Shown one piece after another: positions 17,278 through 26,851 of a stretch of DNA of 64,000 nt. The stretch's first letter is position 1. Every line of letters starts with the position of its first letter. Under the pieces are notes generated by a model. It ran no database searches and was not told where the DNA came from. It saw nothing but the letters and a program-made list of their open reading frames with translations. The translations under genes and the position numbers were made by a program. This DNA comes from Emcibacter sp. (GTDB taxonomy: Bacteria; Pseudomonadota; Alphaproteobacteria; Sphingomonadales; Emcibacteraceae). The DNA lies in the NCBI GenBank assembly GCA_021647465.1, contig JAKIUQ010000001.1, positions 62,001 to 126,000 of the forward strand. Reading direction: 5' to 3'.

Positions 17278-17924
17278 GAAAAATCATAACGGATATATTT
17301 GCCGGTTATGACCCAGAGATGAAGCGGGCGCGGCAAACAGCGCAGTTGCGCAGTATGCGGCGGCCCACTTACGGCGATCATAATATTTACCGGCCTGATG
17401 CGGATTATCATACATCTGAATTGCCCCTGAAACCTGCGGCTGTACTTATTCCTTTGGTGGATCATAAGGATGGCATGACTGTTTTGCTCACCAAAAGAGC
17501 GCAGCATTTGAAGGCCCATTCCGGTCAGGTCAGTTTCCCCGGCGGGCGGTGCGAGCCGGAAGATGCGGATGCCATGGAAACGGCCCTGCGCGAAACGGAA
17601 GAAGAGGTCGGTATCCAGCGGGATCAGATCGAAGTCCTTGGCGGGATGGAGGATTATGAAACTGTCACCGGCTATGTGATTACGCCCATCGTTGCCATCA
17701 TTCAGCCGGCATATCGTTTGAAGGTGGATGCGGGCGAGGTGGCCGAAGCCTTTGAATTGCCGCTGGATTACATTCTGGATGAGAAAAACCATAAGTTGGA
17801 GAGCCGCGTCTGGAACGAACAGCGGCGGCATTATTATGTTTTTATGAATGAAAAACACAATGTCTGGGGTGCGACGGCCGCAATGCTGGTTCGTTTCGCA
17901 AAATTGATCAATGGGCATTCGTAA
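17274..17924 (+). CDS. NUDIX hydrolase, CoA diphosphatase (NudL type)
   Basis: A 216-residue NUDIX enzyme. The CoA-specific extension [20 protein letters not shown] (about 77-96) is followed by the NUDIX box GG-x5-E-x7-RETEEEVGI (about 97-118), with the catalytic Glu residues intact. Such enzymes cut CoA to 3',5'-ADP and phosphopantetheine. ATGA overlap with DUF1285 upstream, and TAATG overlap with the CCA transferase downstream, show tight coupling. Start fixed by the overlap. Confidence 0.9.
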   Translation: MRKIITDIFAGYDPEMKRARQTAQLRSMRRPTYGDHNIYRPDADYHTSELPLKPAAVLIPLVDHKDGMTVLLTKRAQHLKAHSGQVSFPGGRCEPEDADAMETALRETEEEVGIQRDQIEVLGGMEDYETVTGYVITPIVAIIQPAYRLKVDAGEVAEAFELPLDYILDEKNHKLESRVWNEQRRHYYVFMNEKHNVWGATAAMLVRFAKLINGHS

Positions 17925-19153
17925 TGGAGGCTGTCAAGAAAATATCATCCCATGATCATCCATGGATGAGCAAGCCGCCATTGGTTAAATTGTTCAATAT
18001 CTTGAATCATGACGGATTAAATGCCCGAATGGTTGGGGGCTGTGTTCGGAATGCTCTTTTGGGCCGCAAGATTATTGATATTGATGTGGCTTGCCGCCTC
18101 ATACCTGAAGAAAGCCTGAAACGATTGAAAAAGGCCGGCGTGAAGGTTGTCCCGACAGGGTTGAAACATGGGACAATAACCGCTGTAATGGGTAAGAGTA
18201 ACTTTGAAATCACAACGCTGCGGCGGGATGAAGAAAGTGATGGCCGCCGCGCCAAAGTGGCTTATATAGATGATTGGCAGGAAGACGCCCGGCGGCGGGA
18301 TTTCACCATTAACGCACTTTACCTTGATCTGGACGGCAGCCTTTATGATCCTTGCGGCGGTCTCTGCGATATTGCCGCCCGGCGGGTGCGTTTCATTGGC
18401 GATGCCGATCAGCGTATTCATGAGGATGGCTTACGTATTTTGCGCTTTTTCAGATTCGCCGCCCACATAGGGCAGGGCGAAATGGATCCGGTGGGACTGG
18501 CCGCCTGCCTTAAAAATAAATTTCTGATTAATCGTTTGTCCGGTGAACGGCTGGCGCAGGAAATTTTTAAAATTCTGAAATCTGATAATTTGTTGCCGGT
18601 TATAAAAGTCATGAATGAGGGGGGAATATTGGATAAAATTATTCCAGATCATGAAAATCTACAGGGGTTGAATTCTTATGTCCGTTTGGAAAAAGTTCTG
18701 GGAAAATGCAATATTCTGGCCCGTTTATCCTGCTTGCTGCGTAAAGATAATAAGGCGATAGAGACTATAAGCCGCCATTTGAAATTATCTAATAAACAGG
18801 TCAAAATGCTGAGAAATTATGTAAATCATGATCTTTCCCTGTCGGCTGATATAAGTCAAAAGGATATTCGGCGCGCCATATATCATCATGGCAGGGATAT
18901 TTTTATTTTTGCCGTGCTGCAAAGCTGGGCAGATGAGACATTAGGTCAAGATCATAAGGCTTGGCGCAAAATACTGGCCTATGGGGAAGAATGGCCCATA
19001 CCGACCTTTCCCGTTCAGGGCAAGGATTTGATGGCACGCGGGCAAAAATCCGGCGCAGAAATAGGACGGAAATTACGCGCGCTTGAGCAGGCATGGGCGC
19101 AGAGTGATTTTCATCTGACGCGAGAAGAAATGCTCGGTAAAATCACGCGATGA
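17924..19153 (+). CDS. cca: CCA tRNA nucleotidyltransferase
   Basis: A 409-residue class II nucleotidyltransferase that adds or repairs the 3'-CCA of tRNAs. Visible motifs are MVGGCVRNALLG (about 36-47), the catalytic DIDVAC, then RRRDFTINALYLD, and HEDGLRILRFFRFAAHIG. The C-terminal HD-type domain is of the alphaproteobacterial kind, with final motif FPVQGKDLMARG. It may be a full CCA enzyme or a poly(A)-polymerase relative, but length and context favour CCA. Its 3' end overlaps the convergent hydrolase gene by 11 bases. Confidence 0.92.
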   Translation: MEAVKKISSHDHPWMSKPPLVKLFNILNHDGLNARMVGGCVRNALLGRKIIDIDVACRLIPEESLKRLKKAGVKVVPTGLKHGTITAVMGKSNFEITTLRRDEESDGRRAKVAYIDDWQEDARRRDFTINALYLDLDGSLYDPCGGLCDIAARRVRFIGDADQRIHEDGLRILRFFRFAAHIGQGEMDPVGLAACLKNKFLINRLSGERLAQEIFKILKSDNLLPVIKVMNEGGILDKIIPDHENLQGLNSYVRLEKVLGKCNILARLSCLLRKDNKAIETISRHLKLSNKQVKMLRNYVNHDLSLSADISQKDIRRAIYHHGRDIFIFAVLQSWADETLGQDHKAWRKILAYGEEWPIPTFPVQGKDLMARGQKSGAEIGRKLRALEQAWAQSDFHLTREEMLGKITR

Positions 19154-19994
19154 AATCTAAAATGGCTTGAAGCGTTTCCGGGTGATCCATGATGGTGGTA
19201 TGGATAACCTTGACCCGCTTGAAGTCTTTCATACCGTCAATTTTCGTTTCATCTACCGTGACAATACCGTCATTATCTTCTCCTAATAAAGGATTAAAAC
19301 CGGTTTTTGTCCCCCGTCCGCCTGCGATGACTAATGTTGGAATATCGGGGGCGGGTAAATCCTGTACCCTATAGGGCCGTACGTCCTGACCAGAGGGACC
19401 TGCGATGGTATGAAAAAGTTTCAGGCCGCTCATCATATCGGCAATCCTCGCCCCGTTATTGGGCGTTCCAATCGTAATTAAATACCGCGCGGTGATTTTA
19501 TTGCGCCAGCTGTTCTTGCGGGACAATAAAATTCGTGCCACCAAGCCGCCAAGGCTATGGCCGATAAAGCTGACCTCTGTCACGCCGTCAAGGCCATTCA
19601 GGAGATGTTCGAGGTCATTACCGTGGCTTTCAACGGGCTGGAATGTGCTGGGGTAATTTAAACTATAGGCGGCAAGGCCTTTTTCGCGCAAGTTATCGGT
19701 GAGCTTTGCCATAGAGCTTCTATGGCGTCCCAAGCCGTGCAAAATAAGAAATATATGTTTGTTGGGGAATTTTAACCCCAGTTTATGCTTGAAAATTTCA
19801 AGTTTCTGAAGGCAATGGTCATAATTTCCCCACGCCCGTCTTTTGTCCTTGTCATCAAGGAGCCGAAAATGTTCAGACAGTATATTCTTTTGAATGCGCC
19901 AATCATCCAATAGATATATATCTGCCCATAAATATTTCCCGCCCAATGTGGGTATCTCAAGATTAGGCGGCTCTTCCGGTAAATCCCATTTCAT
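19143..19994 (-). CDS. Alpha/beta-hydrolase fold lipase/esterase-like protein
   Basis: A 283-residue hydrolase. IFLILHGLGRHRSSM gives the oxyanion region, the nucleophile elbow is SFIGHSLGGLVAR (Ser about 149), and the catalytic His is near the end (VIHTTIMDHPE). It resembles PGAP1/lipase class 2-type esterases with a small lid. No signal peptide, so it is probably cytoplasmic. It is transcribed after hemF on the same strand (48-base gap holding a duplicated hemF end) and overlaps cca tail-to-tail. Substrate unknown. Confidence 0.8.
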   Translation of the reverse strand: MKWDLPEEPPNLEIPTLGGKYLWADIYLLDDWRIQKNILSEHFRLLDDKDKRRAWGNYDHCLQKLEIFKHKLGLKFPNKHIFLILHGLGRHRSSMAKLTDNLREKGLAAYSLNYPSTFQPVESHGNDLEHLLNGLDGVTEVSFIGHSLGGLVARILLSRKNSWRNKITARYLITIGTPNNGARIADMMSGLKLFHTIAGPSGQDVRPYRVQDLPAPDIPTLVIAGGRGTKTGFNPLLGEDNDGIVTVDETKIDGMKDFKRVKVIHTTIMDHPETLQAILDFIA

Positions 19995-20008
19995 CTGTTG
20001 TTACCATG

Positions 20009-20056
20009 ATTTAAAATTCATCGCCATTTGGCATTTCCAATTCACCGCCATTTGGC
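20009..20056 (-). repeat. Duplicated 3' end of hemF (24-bp tandem repeat)
   Basis: Two adjacent 24-base units (20009-20032 and 20033-20056) match at 21 of 24 positions. The unit at 20033-20056 contains the last hemF codons and stop; the other lies just past the stop. Each has a small internal inverted repeat, GCCA/TGGC. Confidence 0.88.
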
Positions 20057-20914
20057 TAGGGGGGGCAGCGACATGAGGATCGCGTCAACATTGCCGCCTG
20101 TTTTCAGACCAAATGTGGTTCCCCGGTCATAGACAAGATTAAATTCCGCATAAAGCCCCCGGTAATAAAGCAGCTCTTCGCGTTGTTCTTCGGTCCATTC
20201 TTCGTTCATATGGCGGGAAACAAGATCCGGATATATGTTAAGAAATGCCCGGCCAACATCCTGAGTGAAGGCAAAATCCTTTTCCCAGTCACCGCTGTTT
20301 AATTGATCATAGAAAATGCCGCCTTCGCCCCGGGCTTTATTGCGGTGCGTGATATAGAAATATTCATCACACCATTTTTTATATTTTGGAAAATATGCCG
20401 GATCATGTTTGTCGCAGGCCTGTTTGTAGCTGCGGTGAAAATCCGCCGTATCCACAGCATTGGGGATGGCCGCATTAAGGTCACCGCCGCCGCCAAACCA
20501 GTCCTTGGCCGTGATGATATGGCGGGTATTCATATGAACGGCGGGAACAAGGGGGCTGTGCATATGCGCGACAAGTGAAATGCCGCTGGCCCAAAACCTT
20601 GGGTCTTTATCCGCGCCGGGCATGGATTTGGCAAATTCAGGTGGAAATTCGCCGTATACGGTGGAGATATTGACCCCGACCTTTTCAAAAACACGGCCCT
20701 TCATCACTGACATGACACCGCCGCCATTTTTCGGATCATCGTGCCTGTCCCATGATGTACGTTCAAATCGCCCCGCTGCGCGGTCAGAATATGTTCCGCT
20801 CAGCTTGTCTTCCAATTGCTCAAAAGCCGCGCAGATCTGGTCGCGTAATTCTTTAAACCATGCTTGAGCGCGGATTTGGTGTTGTTTGGTGATATCAGTA
20901 TCTAATAATGTCAT
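20042..20914 (-). CDS. hemF: Oxygen-dependent coproporphyrinogen III oxidase
   Basis: A 290-residue enzyme converting coproporphyrinogen III to protoporphyrinogen IX with O2. The family signature is complete: [14 protein letters not shown], then [34 protein letters not shown], and the late [15 protein letters not shown] and [13 protein letters not shown]-terminal [17 protein letters not shown] is characteristic. It follows trmL by 14 bases on the same strand, which sits divergent to petABC. This is the haem/tRNA side of a conserved alphaproteobacterial cytochrome bc1 neighbourhood. The 3' end has a local tandem duplication. Confidence 0.96.
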   Translation of the reverse strand: MTLLDTDITKQHQIRAQAWFKELRDQICAAFEQLEDKLSGTYSDRAAGRFERTSWDRHDDPKNGGGVMSVMKGRVFEKVGVNISTVYGEFPPEFAKSMPGADKDPRFWASGISLVAHMHSPLVPAVHMNTRHIITAKDWFGGGGDLNAAIPNAVDTADFHRSYKQACDKHDPAYFPKYKKWCDEYFYITHRNKARGEGGIFYDQLNSGDWEKDFAFTQDVGRAFLNIYPDLVSRHMNEEWTEEQREELLYYRGLYAEFNLVYDRGTTFGLKTGGNVDAILMSLPPLAKWR

Positions 20915-20928
20915 AATATTTTGATTGC

Positions 20929-21390
20929 TTAACCTGCGTAGGGTGGAAATAAATCTGTTTGCCTCAAGGCCTCACCAAGTACCATAGAGGCAGAAACCGC
21001 AACATTCAATGATCGTGTTTCAGGGGTCATGGGGATGATCACTCGTTTATCTGCGCGGTCATGGACGCCCTTCGGCACACCGGCACTTTCCCTGCCCAGC
21101 AAAAGAATATCATCGGGCCGGTAAGAAATATCCGTATAAATATGGTCGGCTTTGGTGGTCAGCAGAATAATGCGTGAACGACCGATCGCCTCCAGAAAAT
21201 GATCCCATGATTTATGACGGGTAATCATGCTCTGGTCGATATAATCCATACCGGCGCGGCGAAAAGATTTTTCCCCGAAAGGAAAGCCGCAAGGCTCAAT
21301 AATATGCACCTGAACATCAAGGCAGGCCGCCAAGCGAATGATGGTGCCCGTATTGGGCGGAATGTCAGGTTGATAAAGGGCAAGTTGCAT
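20929..21390 (-). CDS. trmL: tRNA (cytidine/uridine-34-2'-O)-methyltransferase, SPOUT family
   Basis: A 153-residue (from ATG 21390) knotted SPOUT enzyme modifying the wobble base of tRNA-Leu. [15 protein letters not shown] is the classic TrmL N-terminus, which supports this start over a GTG 12 bases upstream (21402). Other motifs: [28 protein letters not shown], and the AdoMet-binding knot [20 protein letters not shown]. It heads a likely trmL-hemF transcript. Confidence 0.93.
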   Translation of the reverse strand: MQLALYQPDIPPNTGTIIRLAACLDVQVHIIEPCGFPFGEKSFRRAGMDYIDQSMITRHKSWDHFLEAIGRSRIILLTTKADHIYTDISYRPDDILLLGRESAGVPKGVHDRADKRVIIPMTPETRSLNVAVSASMVLGEALRQTDLFPPYAG

Positions 21391-21779
21391 AATGCTAATC
21401 ACTTCATATAGTGGTTTGTAGTAATAAATTTATGATATATATTTTTTTAAGAATATTTCAATAAAAGAGCCAAGGAGTTATAGTCAGAGCGCGCGGAAAT
21501 GAACATCATTTTATGGAAATAACATGTGGTTTCTTAAACTAATAAACTAATCTTGGTATGTGAAGAAAATTTATTTTAAGAAAATAGCCATATTATTCAT
21601 AAATTTATTGCATATTAACGATATTCTGAGTACATCAGGAAGGTGTATTATGAAAGGGTGGGGTAGCCTGAAGAACTCGGTTTCTTTATTATTTTAAAAG
21701 AGCGTGTTTTTTATCCTGTCCTCTTGATCAACATTATATAACTAATCTGTATAATATATTATTTAAGAGGTTTCTCTAA
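21391..21779. promoter_or_regulatory. trmL/petA divergent control region
   Basis: About 390 AT-rich bases without a large gene. Near petA there is an extended -10, TGTATAAT (21748-21755), with a TTGATC at 21724-21729 as a loosely spaced -35. Further up, TTGCAT (21608-21613), 17 bases, TACATC (21631-21636) is a weak second promoter candidate just ahead of a 15-codon ORF annotated separately. No GANTC cluster is seen. Confidence 0.45.
21650..21697 (+). CDS. Possible 15-residue leader peptide upstream of petA
   Basis: ATG at 21650 is preceded by AGGAAGGTG, a strong ribosome site at good spacing, and opens a 15-codon frame MKGWGSLKNSVSLLF ending at TAA 21695-21697. It lies about 80 bases before petA. 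It could be a real small protein, a regulatory leader, or chance. There is no homology to recognise in so short a sequence. Confidence 0.25.
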   Translation: MKGWGSLKNSVSLLF

Positions 21780-22313
21780 ATGACCACCAAAGACCAAGTA
21801 GAGCAAGAAGAGGGGGTTACCCGCCGTGACTTCCTTTATGTTGCAACGGGCGCTGTTGGCGCAGTAGGCGCTGCCTCTGTCGTCTGGCCCCTTGTAGATC
21901 AAATGAACCCGTCTGCCGATGTTTTGGCGCTTGCCTCAGTAGAAGTAGACTTATCCGCGATACCTCTGGGGCAAACATTAAAAATTCTCTGGCGCGGCAA
22001 ACCAATTTTTATTCGCCATAGAACAGCGGCTGAGATTGAAGCAGCGATTGCGGACAATGGGGCGATTGATCTGATTGATCCAGAAGATGATCAGGCGCGG
22101 GCTGAACGCCCTGAGTGGTTGATCATGGTTGGAGTTTGCACCCATCTTGGTTGTGTGCCATTAGATCAACGCGGTGATTTCAACGCTTGGTTCTGTCCTT
22201 GTCACGGCTCTCATTATGATATTTCAGGCAGGATCCGCAAAGGCCCTGCCCCGCGCAATCTTGAGGTGCCGAAATATGCGTTTTTGAACGATACAACGGT
22301 CAAGATTGGTTAA
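21780..22313 (+). CDS. petA: Ubiquinol-cytochrome c reductase Rieske iron-sulfur subunit
   Basis: A 177-residue [2Fe-2S] subunit of the bc1 complex. A Tat motif TRRDFLY (about 14-20) is followed by a membrane helix ([19 protein letters not shown]). The cluster motifs CTHLGC (about 120-125) and CPCHGSHYD (about 139-147) are intact, with the usual GP-loop ([12 protein letters not shown]). AGAGG upstream gives the ribosome site. First gene of petABC; petB starts 10 bases after its stop. Confidence 0.97.
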   Translation: MTTKDQVEQEEGVTRRDFLYVATGAVGAVGAASVVWPLVDQMNPSADVLALASVEVDLSAIPLGQTLKILWRGKPIFIRHRTAAEIEAAIADNGAIDLIDPEDDQARAERPEWLIMVGVCTHLGCVPLDQRGDFNAWFCPCHGSHYDISGRIRKGPAPRNLEVPKYAFLNDTTVKIG

Positions 22314-22323
22314 GGAGGAAAAA

Positions 22324-23592
22324 ATGGGATCATCTAATTATCAGCCGACAAACAAGGCAGTGAAATGGTTCGAGGATCGTCTGCCGATTCTGGGCCTTAT
22401 GCATAGCACTCTTGGCGCGGGTTACCTTGCGCCGCGTAATTTAAACTACTGGTGGAACTTTGGGTCTTTGGCCGGCTTTATGCTCGTCGTGCAAATCATT
22501 ACCGGCGTAATATTGGTTATGCATTATACGCCGCATGTTGATATGGCCTTTCGGGCTGTTGAACATATCATGCGTGATGTGAATTATGGCTGGCTGATAC
22601 GCTATACCCATTCCAACGGCGCCTCCATGTTCTTTGTGGTTGTGTATATTCATATTTTGCGCGGCATGTATTTTGGATCTTATAAGTCCCCGCGCGAAGT
22701 GCTGTGGTTCCTCGGGCTTGTGATATATCTGCTGATGATGGCTACGGGTTTCATGGGATATGTATTGCCTTGGGGGCAAATGAGCTTCTGGGGGGCGACG
22801 GTTATTACCAACCTGTTTGGGGCCTTTGATTTTTATGAGGGTATGGGCGAAAGCATATTGCATCTGTTATGGGGCGGGTTCGCCGTGGATAACCCCACCT
22901 TGCAACGGTTTTTCAGCCTGCATTATCTCTTGCCATTTGTTATTGTTGGCGTTGTCATATTGCATATATGGGCTTTGCATCTTCCGGGCTCTAATAACCC
23001 GCTTGGTATTGATGCCAAGGGGCCGGGAGATAAAATTCCCTTTCACCCCTATTATACGGCAAAGGATTTATTCGGGCTTTCCTTCTTTATCGTGATTTTG
23101 GCAATCTTTATTTTCTATATGCCGAATATCATGGGGCATCCGGATAATTATATCGAAGCAAATCCGATGGTGACGCCGCCTCATATTGTTCCTGAATGGT
23201 ATTATCTGCCCTTCTATACAATTTTGAAGGCCGTGCCAGATAAGCTGTTTGGCGTGATCGCCATGTTTGCTTCCATCCTGATTTTCTTCGTTCTTCCCTG
23301 GCTGGATGGATCAAAAATCAGATCGGCTAAATTTCGCCCGACGACGGCTTTCTTCTTCTGGTTATTCCTGCTCAATACGCTTTATCTGGGGTATTTGGGT
23401 ACAAAATTACCGGACGAGATCATGATTGATATGGCAGGCGGCATTGATGCGTTAACAATGGGCCGAATTTCATCCATATTCTATTTCGCCTATTTCATTG
23501 TGATTGTCCCTTTGGTCAGTCGCATGGAATCAACCAAACCTGTTCCCATAAGTATTGCCCAATCCGTACTTGATGCAAATAAGAAAGGCTAG
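22324..23592 (+). CDS. petB: Cytochrome b subunit of the bc1 complex
   Basis: A 422-residue eight-helix membrane protein binding two b haems. The start ATG 22324 (MGSSNYQP) is fixed by AAGGAGG just upstream, overlapping the petA stop. Haem-ligand helices hold paired His residues ([19 protein letters not shown], and [20 protein letters not shown]). The Qo-site PEWY motif is present ([10 protein letters not shown]). Functions in ubiquinol oxidation and proton translocation with the Rieske protein and cytochrome c1. Confidence 0.97.
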   Translation: MGSSNYQPTNKAVKWFEDRLPILGLMHSTLGAGYLAPRNLNYWWNFGSLAGFMLVVQIITGVILVMHYTPHVDMAFRAVEHIMRDVNYGWLIRYTHSNGASMFFVVVYIHILRGMYFGSYKSPREVLWFLGLVIYLLMMATGFMGYVLPWGQMSFWGATVITNLFGAFDFYEGMGESILHLLWGGFAVDNPTLQRFFSLHYLLPFVIVGVVILHIWALHLPGSNNPLGIDAKGPGDKIPFHPYYTAKDLFGLSFFIVILAIFIFYMPNIMGHPDNYIEANPMVTPPHIVPEWYYLPFYTILKAVPDKLFGVIAMFASILIFFVLPWLDGSKIRSAKFRPTTAFFFWLFLLNTLYLGYLGTKLPDEIMIDMAGGIDALTMGRISSIFYFAYFIVIVPLVSRMESTKPVPISIAQSVLDANKKG

Positions 23593-23594
23593 AC

Positions 23595-24431
23595 ATGTTG
23601 AATAGACTAAAAAATATCGGCCTTATGACTTTAGCGGTCTCCGCTCTGACTATTGGGGGCCTTACCGCCGCCAATGCTGCGGGGGCGAGTGCCTATCCAC
23701 TTAAAAAATACGACTGGCCTCATGCGGGGCCCTTTGGGATGTTTGATAAACCATCATTGCAGCGGGGACTTCAGGTTTATAAGGAAGTCTGTGCCTCTTG
23801 CCATTCATTGGACATGGTGGCCTTTCGCGAATTGAAAGCTCTTGGATATAATGCGGATGAAATAAAGGCTTTTGCCGCAGAATATGAATTCCCCAATGGC
23901 TTTGACGATGAAGGCGAAGAAAAATACCGCAAGGGTTTTCCGCAGGATTATTTTCCGGCACCATATGCCAATGAGGAAGAGGCCCGCGATGCAAATAACG
24001 GGGCGTTTCCGCCTGATTTCTCCCTTCTTGGAAAGTCGCGGGAACATCTGTCTTTATTCACGCCCTGGAACAGTATTTACGGTGAAGATTATATCGTTGG
24101 TATCCTCAACACCTATCATGAGGACGCGCCTGAGGGTGTCGAACTGGCCGATGGCATGAGTTATAACGAAGCCTTCCCCGGCAATTTAATCGCCATGGCG
24201 CCGCCCTTATTTGATGACATCGTTGAATATGCCGACGGCACCCCCGCCACGACGGAACAGATGGCAAAAGATGTGGCAACATTCATGTATTGGGCGGCAG
24301 AACCGAAAATGGAAGTGCGTAAAAAGATGGGCCTGAAGGTCATTATTTTCATGTCTATTCTGACCATCATGCTGTATTTCGTCAATAGACGCGTCTGGAG
24401 AAAAATCAAAAAAGGCGATGACCTTGCTTAA
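23595..24431 (+). CDS. petC: Cytochrome c1
   Basis: A 278-residue periplasmic haem subunit anchored at the C-terminus. A cleavable signal peptide (AAGASA region about residue 30), the haem c motif CASCH (residues 66-70), and the axial Met region LIAMAPPLFDD are present. The anchor helix is VIIFMSILTIMLYFVNRRVW near the end. The gene starts two bases after petB and ends before a clear terminator, closing the operon. Confidence 0.97.
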   Translation: MLNRLKNIGLMTLAVSALTIGGLTAANAAGASAYPLKKYDWPHAGPFGMFDKPSLQRGLQVYKEVCASCHSLDMVAFRELKALGYNADEIKAFAAEYEFPNGFDDEGEEKYRKGFPQDYFPAPYANEEEARDANNGAFPPDFSLLGKSREHLSLFTPWNSIYGEDYIVGILNTYHEDAPEGVELADGMSYNEAFPGNLIAMAPPLFDDIVEYADGTPATTEQMAKDVATFMYWAAEPKMEVRKKMGLKVIIFMSILTIMLYFVNRRVWRKIKKGDDLA

Positions 24432-24457
24432 GGTTTTTCACCCATAGAATTTATCAA

Positions 24458-24486
24458 AGGGCTGCCATTTGGCGGCTCTTTTTTAT
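24458..24486 (+). terminator. Terminator of petABC
   Basis: Stem GCTGCC/GGCGGC (24461-24466 with 24471-24476, one G-T pair), extended outward by three pairs, four-base loop, then T8 broken by nothing until ATT. It precedes the methyltransferase start. Confidence 0.85.
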
Positions 24487-24501
24487 TATAAGGTTACAAC
24501 A

Positions 24502-25257
24502 ATGTCAGAATTTAAAGACTATTTCTCTACACAATCAAGGGCTTATAGCAGATTTCGGCCCCAATATCCCGAAGACTTATATGAATATTTATCAGGGTTA
24601 TGTGAAGACCATGATCTGGCTTGGGACTGCGCAACCGGCACGGGGCAGGCGGCGCGTGGCTTGTCTGGATATTTCGATAATGTGGTTGCCACGGACGCCA
24701 GTGCCGCGCAAATAGCGAATGCGGAAGGGCCAGGCAATGTGGTTTTTCGAAGGGGCCTTGCGGAGAAAACAGGATTGGCGGCGCAAAGCGTGGATATCAT
24801 TACCGTCGCGCAAGCCCTGCATTGGTTTGATTTGAACGGGTTTTACAAGGAGGTAAGGCGCGTTTTAAAACCCAATGCTGTGCTGGCCGTATGGACATAT
24901 AATCTTTTAGAAGTAGGTGAGGATGACATTGACCAGATCATTAAAAAATTTGATGAAGACATTATCGGCGCATATTGGCCGGATGAACGCCAGCTTGTCA
25001 GGGATAATTACGCCGCAATGGCTTTTCCCTTCAATGAGACGGATGTAACAATTCCAGAATTTAATATGACAATGCTTTGGTCGCTGGATGAGCTTATGGG
25101 CTATTTGGCCACATGGTCTTCTGTGGTCGCCTATAAGGCCGCCCGGGGCGAAGACCCCTTGAAGGAAGTTTTTTCAGACCTTTGCGCTGTTTGGGGGGCG
25201 GCCAATGATAGGAAAAATATCAAAGGCCCCCTTAGCTTTAAAATAGGCCGCATTTAA
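24502..25257 (+). CDS. Class I SAM-dependent methyltransferase
   Basis: A 251-residue methyltransferase (methyltransf_11/25 type). AdoMet motif I is WDCATGTGQAARGL (about residues 32-45), motif II VVATDAS, and the post-motif DIITVAQALHWFD is typical of small-molecule methyltransferases related to trans-aconitate enzymes. Start ATG 24502 (MSEFKDYF) has AAGG about ten bases before. Substrate unknown. Its stop overlaps the convergent MaoC gene by four bases. Confidence 0.82.
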   Translation: MSEFKDYFSTQSRAYSRFRPQYPEDLYEYLSGLCEDHDLAWDCATGTGQAARGLSGYFDNVVATDASAAQIANAEGPGNVVFRRGLAEKTGLAAQSVDIITVAQALHWFDLNGFYKEVRRVLKPNAVLAVWTYNLLEVGEDDIDQIIKKFDEDIIGAYWPDERQLVRDNYAAMAFPFNETDVTIPEFNMTMLWSLDELMGYLATWSSVVAYKAARGEDPLKEVFSDLCAVWGAANDRKNIKGPLSFKIGRI

Positions 25258-25718
25258 CTTTTCTGGCTGGCGGCAAAAGCCGCGCGGGTTAAAAACATTC
25301 CGGTTGAGGCGAGTGACATGACGGCTTTATTATTTTGGTTTAAGACCGTTACGCTGTATTTGACAATGCCTAAGCCGGGTTTGCTTTTGGATTCCCGTGC
25401 TTCCAGAATTTTGGCGGAAACTTTAAGGTTATCTCCGGCATAAACCGGTCTGGTCCAGCGTATATTATCCACACCGGGGGAGCCGATGCTGCTGCTTTTT
25501 GTTAAAAGATGGTCACATAACATACGCATCATCACGGCACATGTCATCCAGCCGCTGGCAATGAGTGCGCCGTGAAAAGATTTCTTTGCAAATTCCGGAT
25601 CAGTATGAAATGGTTGGGGGTCATATTTTTGGGCGAATTCGATTATTTCTTTTTCCGTAATTAAATAATCACCAAATTCGTCTGTATCACCGACGATGAA
25701 ATCTTCAAATACTTTCAT
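25254..25718 (-). CDS. MaoC-like (R)-specific enoyl-CoA hydratase family protein
   Basis: A 154-residue hot-dog fold protein. The hydratase motif YDPQPFHTDPEFAKKSFHGALIA... contains the catalytic Asp and His (about residues 32-52), followed by ASGWMTCAVMMRML. Such proteins hydrate enoyl-CoA or act on related thioesters. It follows ychF by 17 bases on the same strand and may share its transcript. Substrate unknown. Confidence 0.85.
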   Translation of the reverse strand: MKVFEDFIVGDTDEFGDYLITEKEIIEFAQKYDPQPFHTDPEFAKKSFHGALIASGWMTCAVMMRMLCDHLLTKSSSIGSPGVDNIRWTRPVYAGDNLKVSAKILEARESKSKPGLGIVKYSVTVLNQNNKAVMSLASTGMFLTRAAFAASQKS

Positions 25719-25735
25719 ATTAGAGCAACCTATGT

Positions 25736-26839
25736 TTAATTGGCAAAACGAAAATGTAATATATCCCCGTCTACAACGATATATTCTTTGCCTTCCAGCC
25801 GCATTTTTCCGGCATCCTTTGCACCATTCTCGCCTTTATATTCGATATAATCTGCGTAGGCAATGGTCTCACTTCTGATAAAACCTTTTTCAAAGTCCGT
25901 ATGAATAACGCCCGCGGCTTTTGGGGCTGTGGTGTTCTGGGCTACGGTCCATGCGCGGGCCTCCTTTGGCCCAACGGTGAAATAAGTGATCAGGTCTAAT
26001 AAACCATAGCCTGCGCTAATCACGCGGCCAAGGCCGGTTTCGCCTAACCCAAGCTCTTGCAGAAATTCTTTTTGCTCTTCTTTATCATCAAGCTGGGCAA
26101 TCTCAGCTTCCAAGGCCGCAGAGATAACGACCGACACGGCATTTTCCGCTATGGCTTTCTCTTCGACCTGCTTGGTAAGGCCATTGCCGGATGCGGCATC
26201 ATCTTCACTGACGTTACAAACATAAAGCACAGGTTTTGTGGTTAATAGCTGGAGTTCGTTGATGAGTTTCTGTTCTTCCTCGTCTGCAGCCTCTATGGTA
26301 CGCGCGGGGTTGCCTTCTTCCAGAACAGCCAGCAAACGCTCAACCATAATCATGATTGTTTTGGCATCTTTTTCCTGCCCGCGAATGCGGCGTTCAAGGC
26401 CGGCTTTACGTTTCACGAGGCTGTCAATATCTGCCAGCATTAATTCTGTCTCTACTGTTTCGGCATCAGCGATGGGGTCTATAACCCCTTCCACATGGGT
26501 AATGTCATCATCTTCGAAACAACGCAATACATGAATGATGGCGTCTACCTCGCGGATATTGCCCAAAAATTGATTGCCCAGTCCTTCGCCCTGTGACGCC
26601 CCGCGCACAAGGCCGGCAATATCGACAAAGGATAATTGTGTCGGTATGATTTCTTTTGAACCAGCGATTTCAGCGAGCAGATTCAGGCGCCCGTCCGGCA
26701 CAGGAACCTGACCCACATTAGGCTCGATGGTGCAGAAAGGATAATTGGCTGCTGCGGCGGCAGCTGTATTGGTCAGCGCGTTAAAAAGCGTTGATTTCCC
26801 CACATTTGGCAAGCCGACAATACCACATTTGAAACCCAT
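25736..26839 (-). CDS. ychF: Redox-regulated ATPase YchF (OLA1 family)
   Basis: A 367-residue Obg-superfamily ATPase that binds ribosomes and influences stress responses. The P-loop GLPNVGKSTLFNALT is at residues 8-22, then NYPFCTIEPNVG, and DIAGLVRGASQGEGLGNQF. The NxxE-type specificity motif and the C-terminal TGS domain (FFT-like start DLITYFTVGPKEARAWT) are present. Located downstream of pth, as in most alphaproteobacteria. Confidence 0.96.
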   Translation of the reverse strand: MGFKCGIVGLPNVGKSTLFNALTNTAAAAAANYPFCTIEPNVGQVPVPDGRLNLLAEIAGSKEIIPTQLSFVDIAGLVRGASQGEGLGNQFLGNIREVDAIIHVLRCFEDDDITHVEGVIDPIADAETVETELMLADIDSLVKRKAGLERRIRGQEKDAKTIMIMVERLLAVLEEGNPARTIEAADEEEQKLINELQLLTTKPVLYVCNVSEDDAASGNGLTKQVEEKAIAENAVSVVISAALEAEIAQLDDKEEQKEFLQELGLGETGLGRVISAGYGLLDLITYFTVGPKEARAWTVAQNTTAPKAAGVIHTDFEKGFIRSETIAYADYIEYKGENGAKDAGKMRLEGKEYIVVDGDILHFRFAN

Positions 26840-26851
26840 AATAAAAATCCG

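Noticed and set aside
17157..17918. 253-codon frame antisense to the CoA diphosphatase gene
   Set aside because: It mirrors a well-supported NUDIX gene; composition is low in family-like motifs and rich in His/Ile artefacts of the reverse frame.
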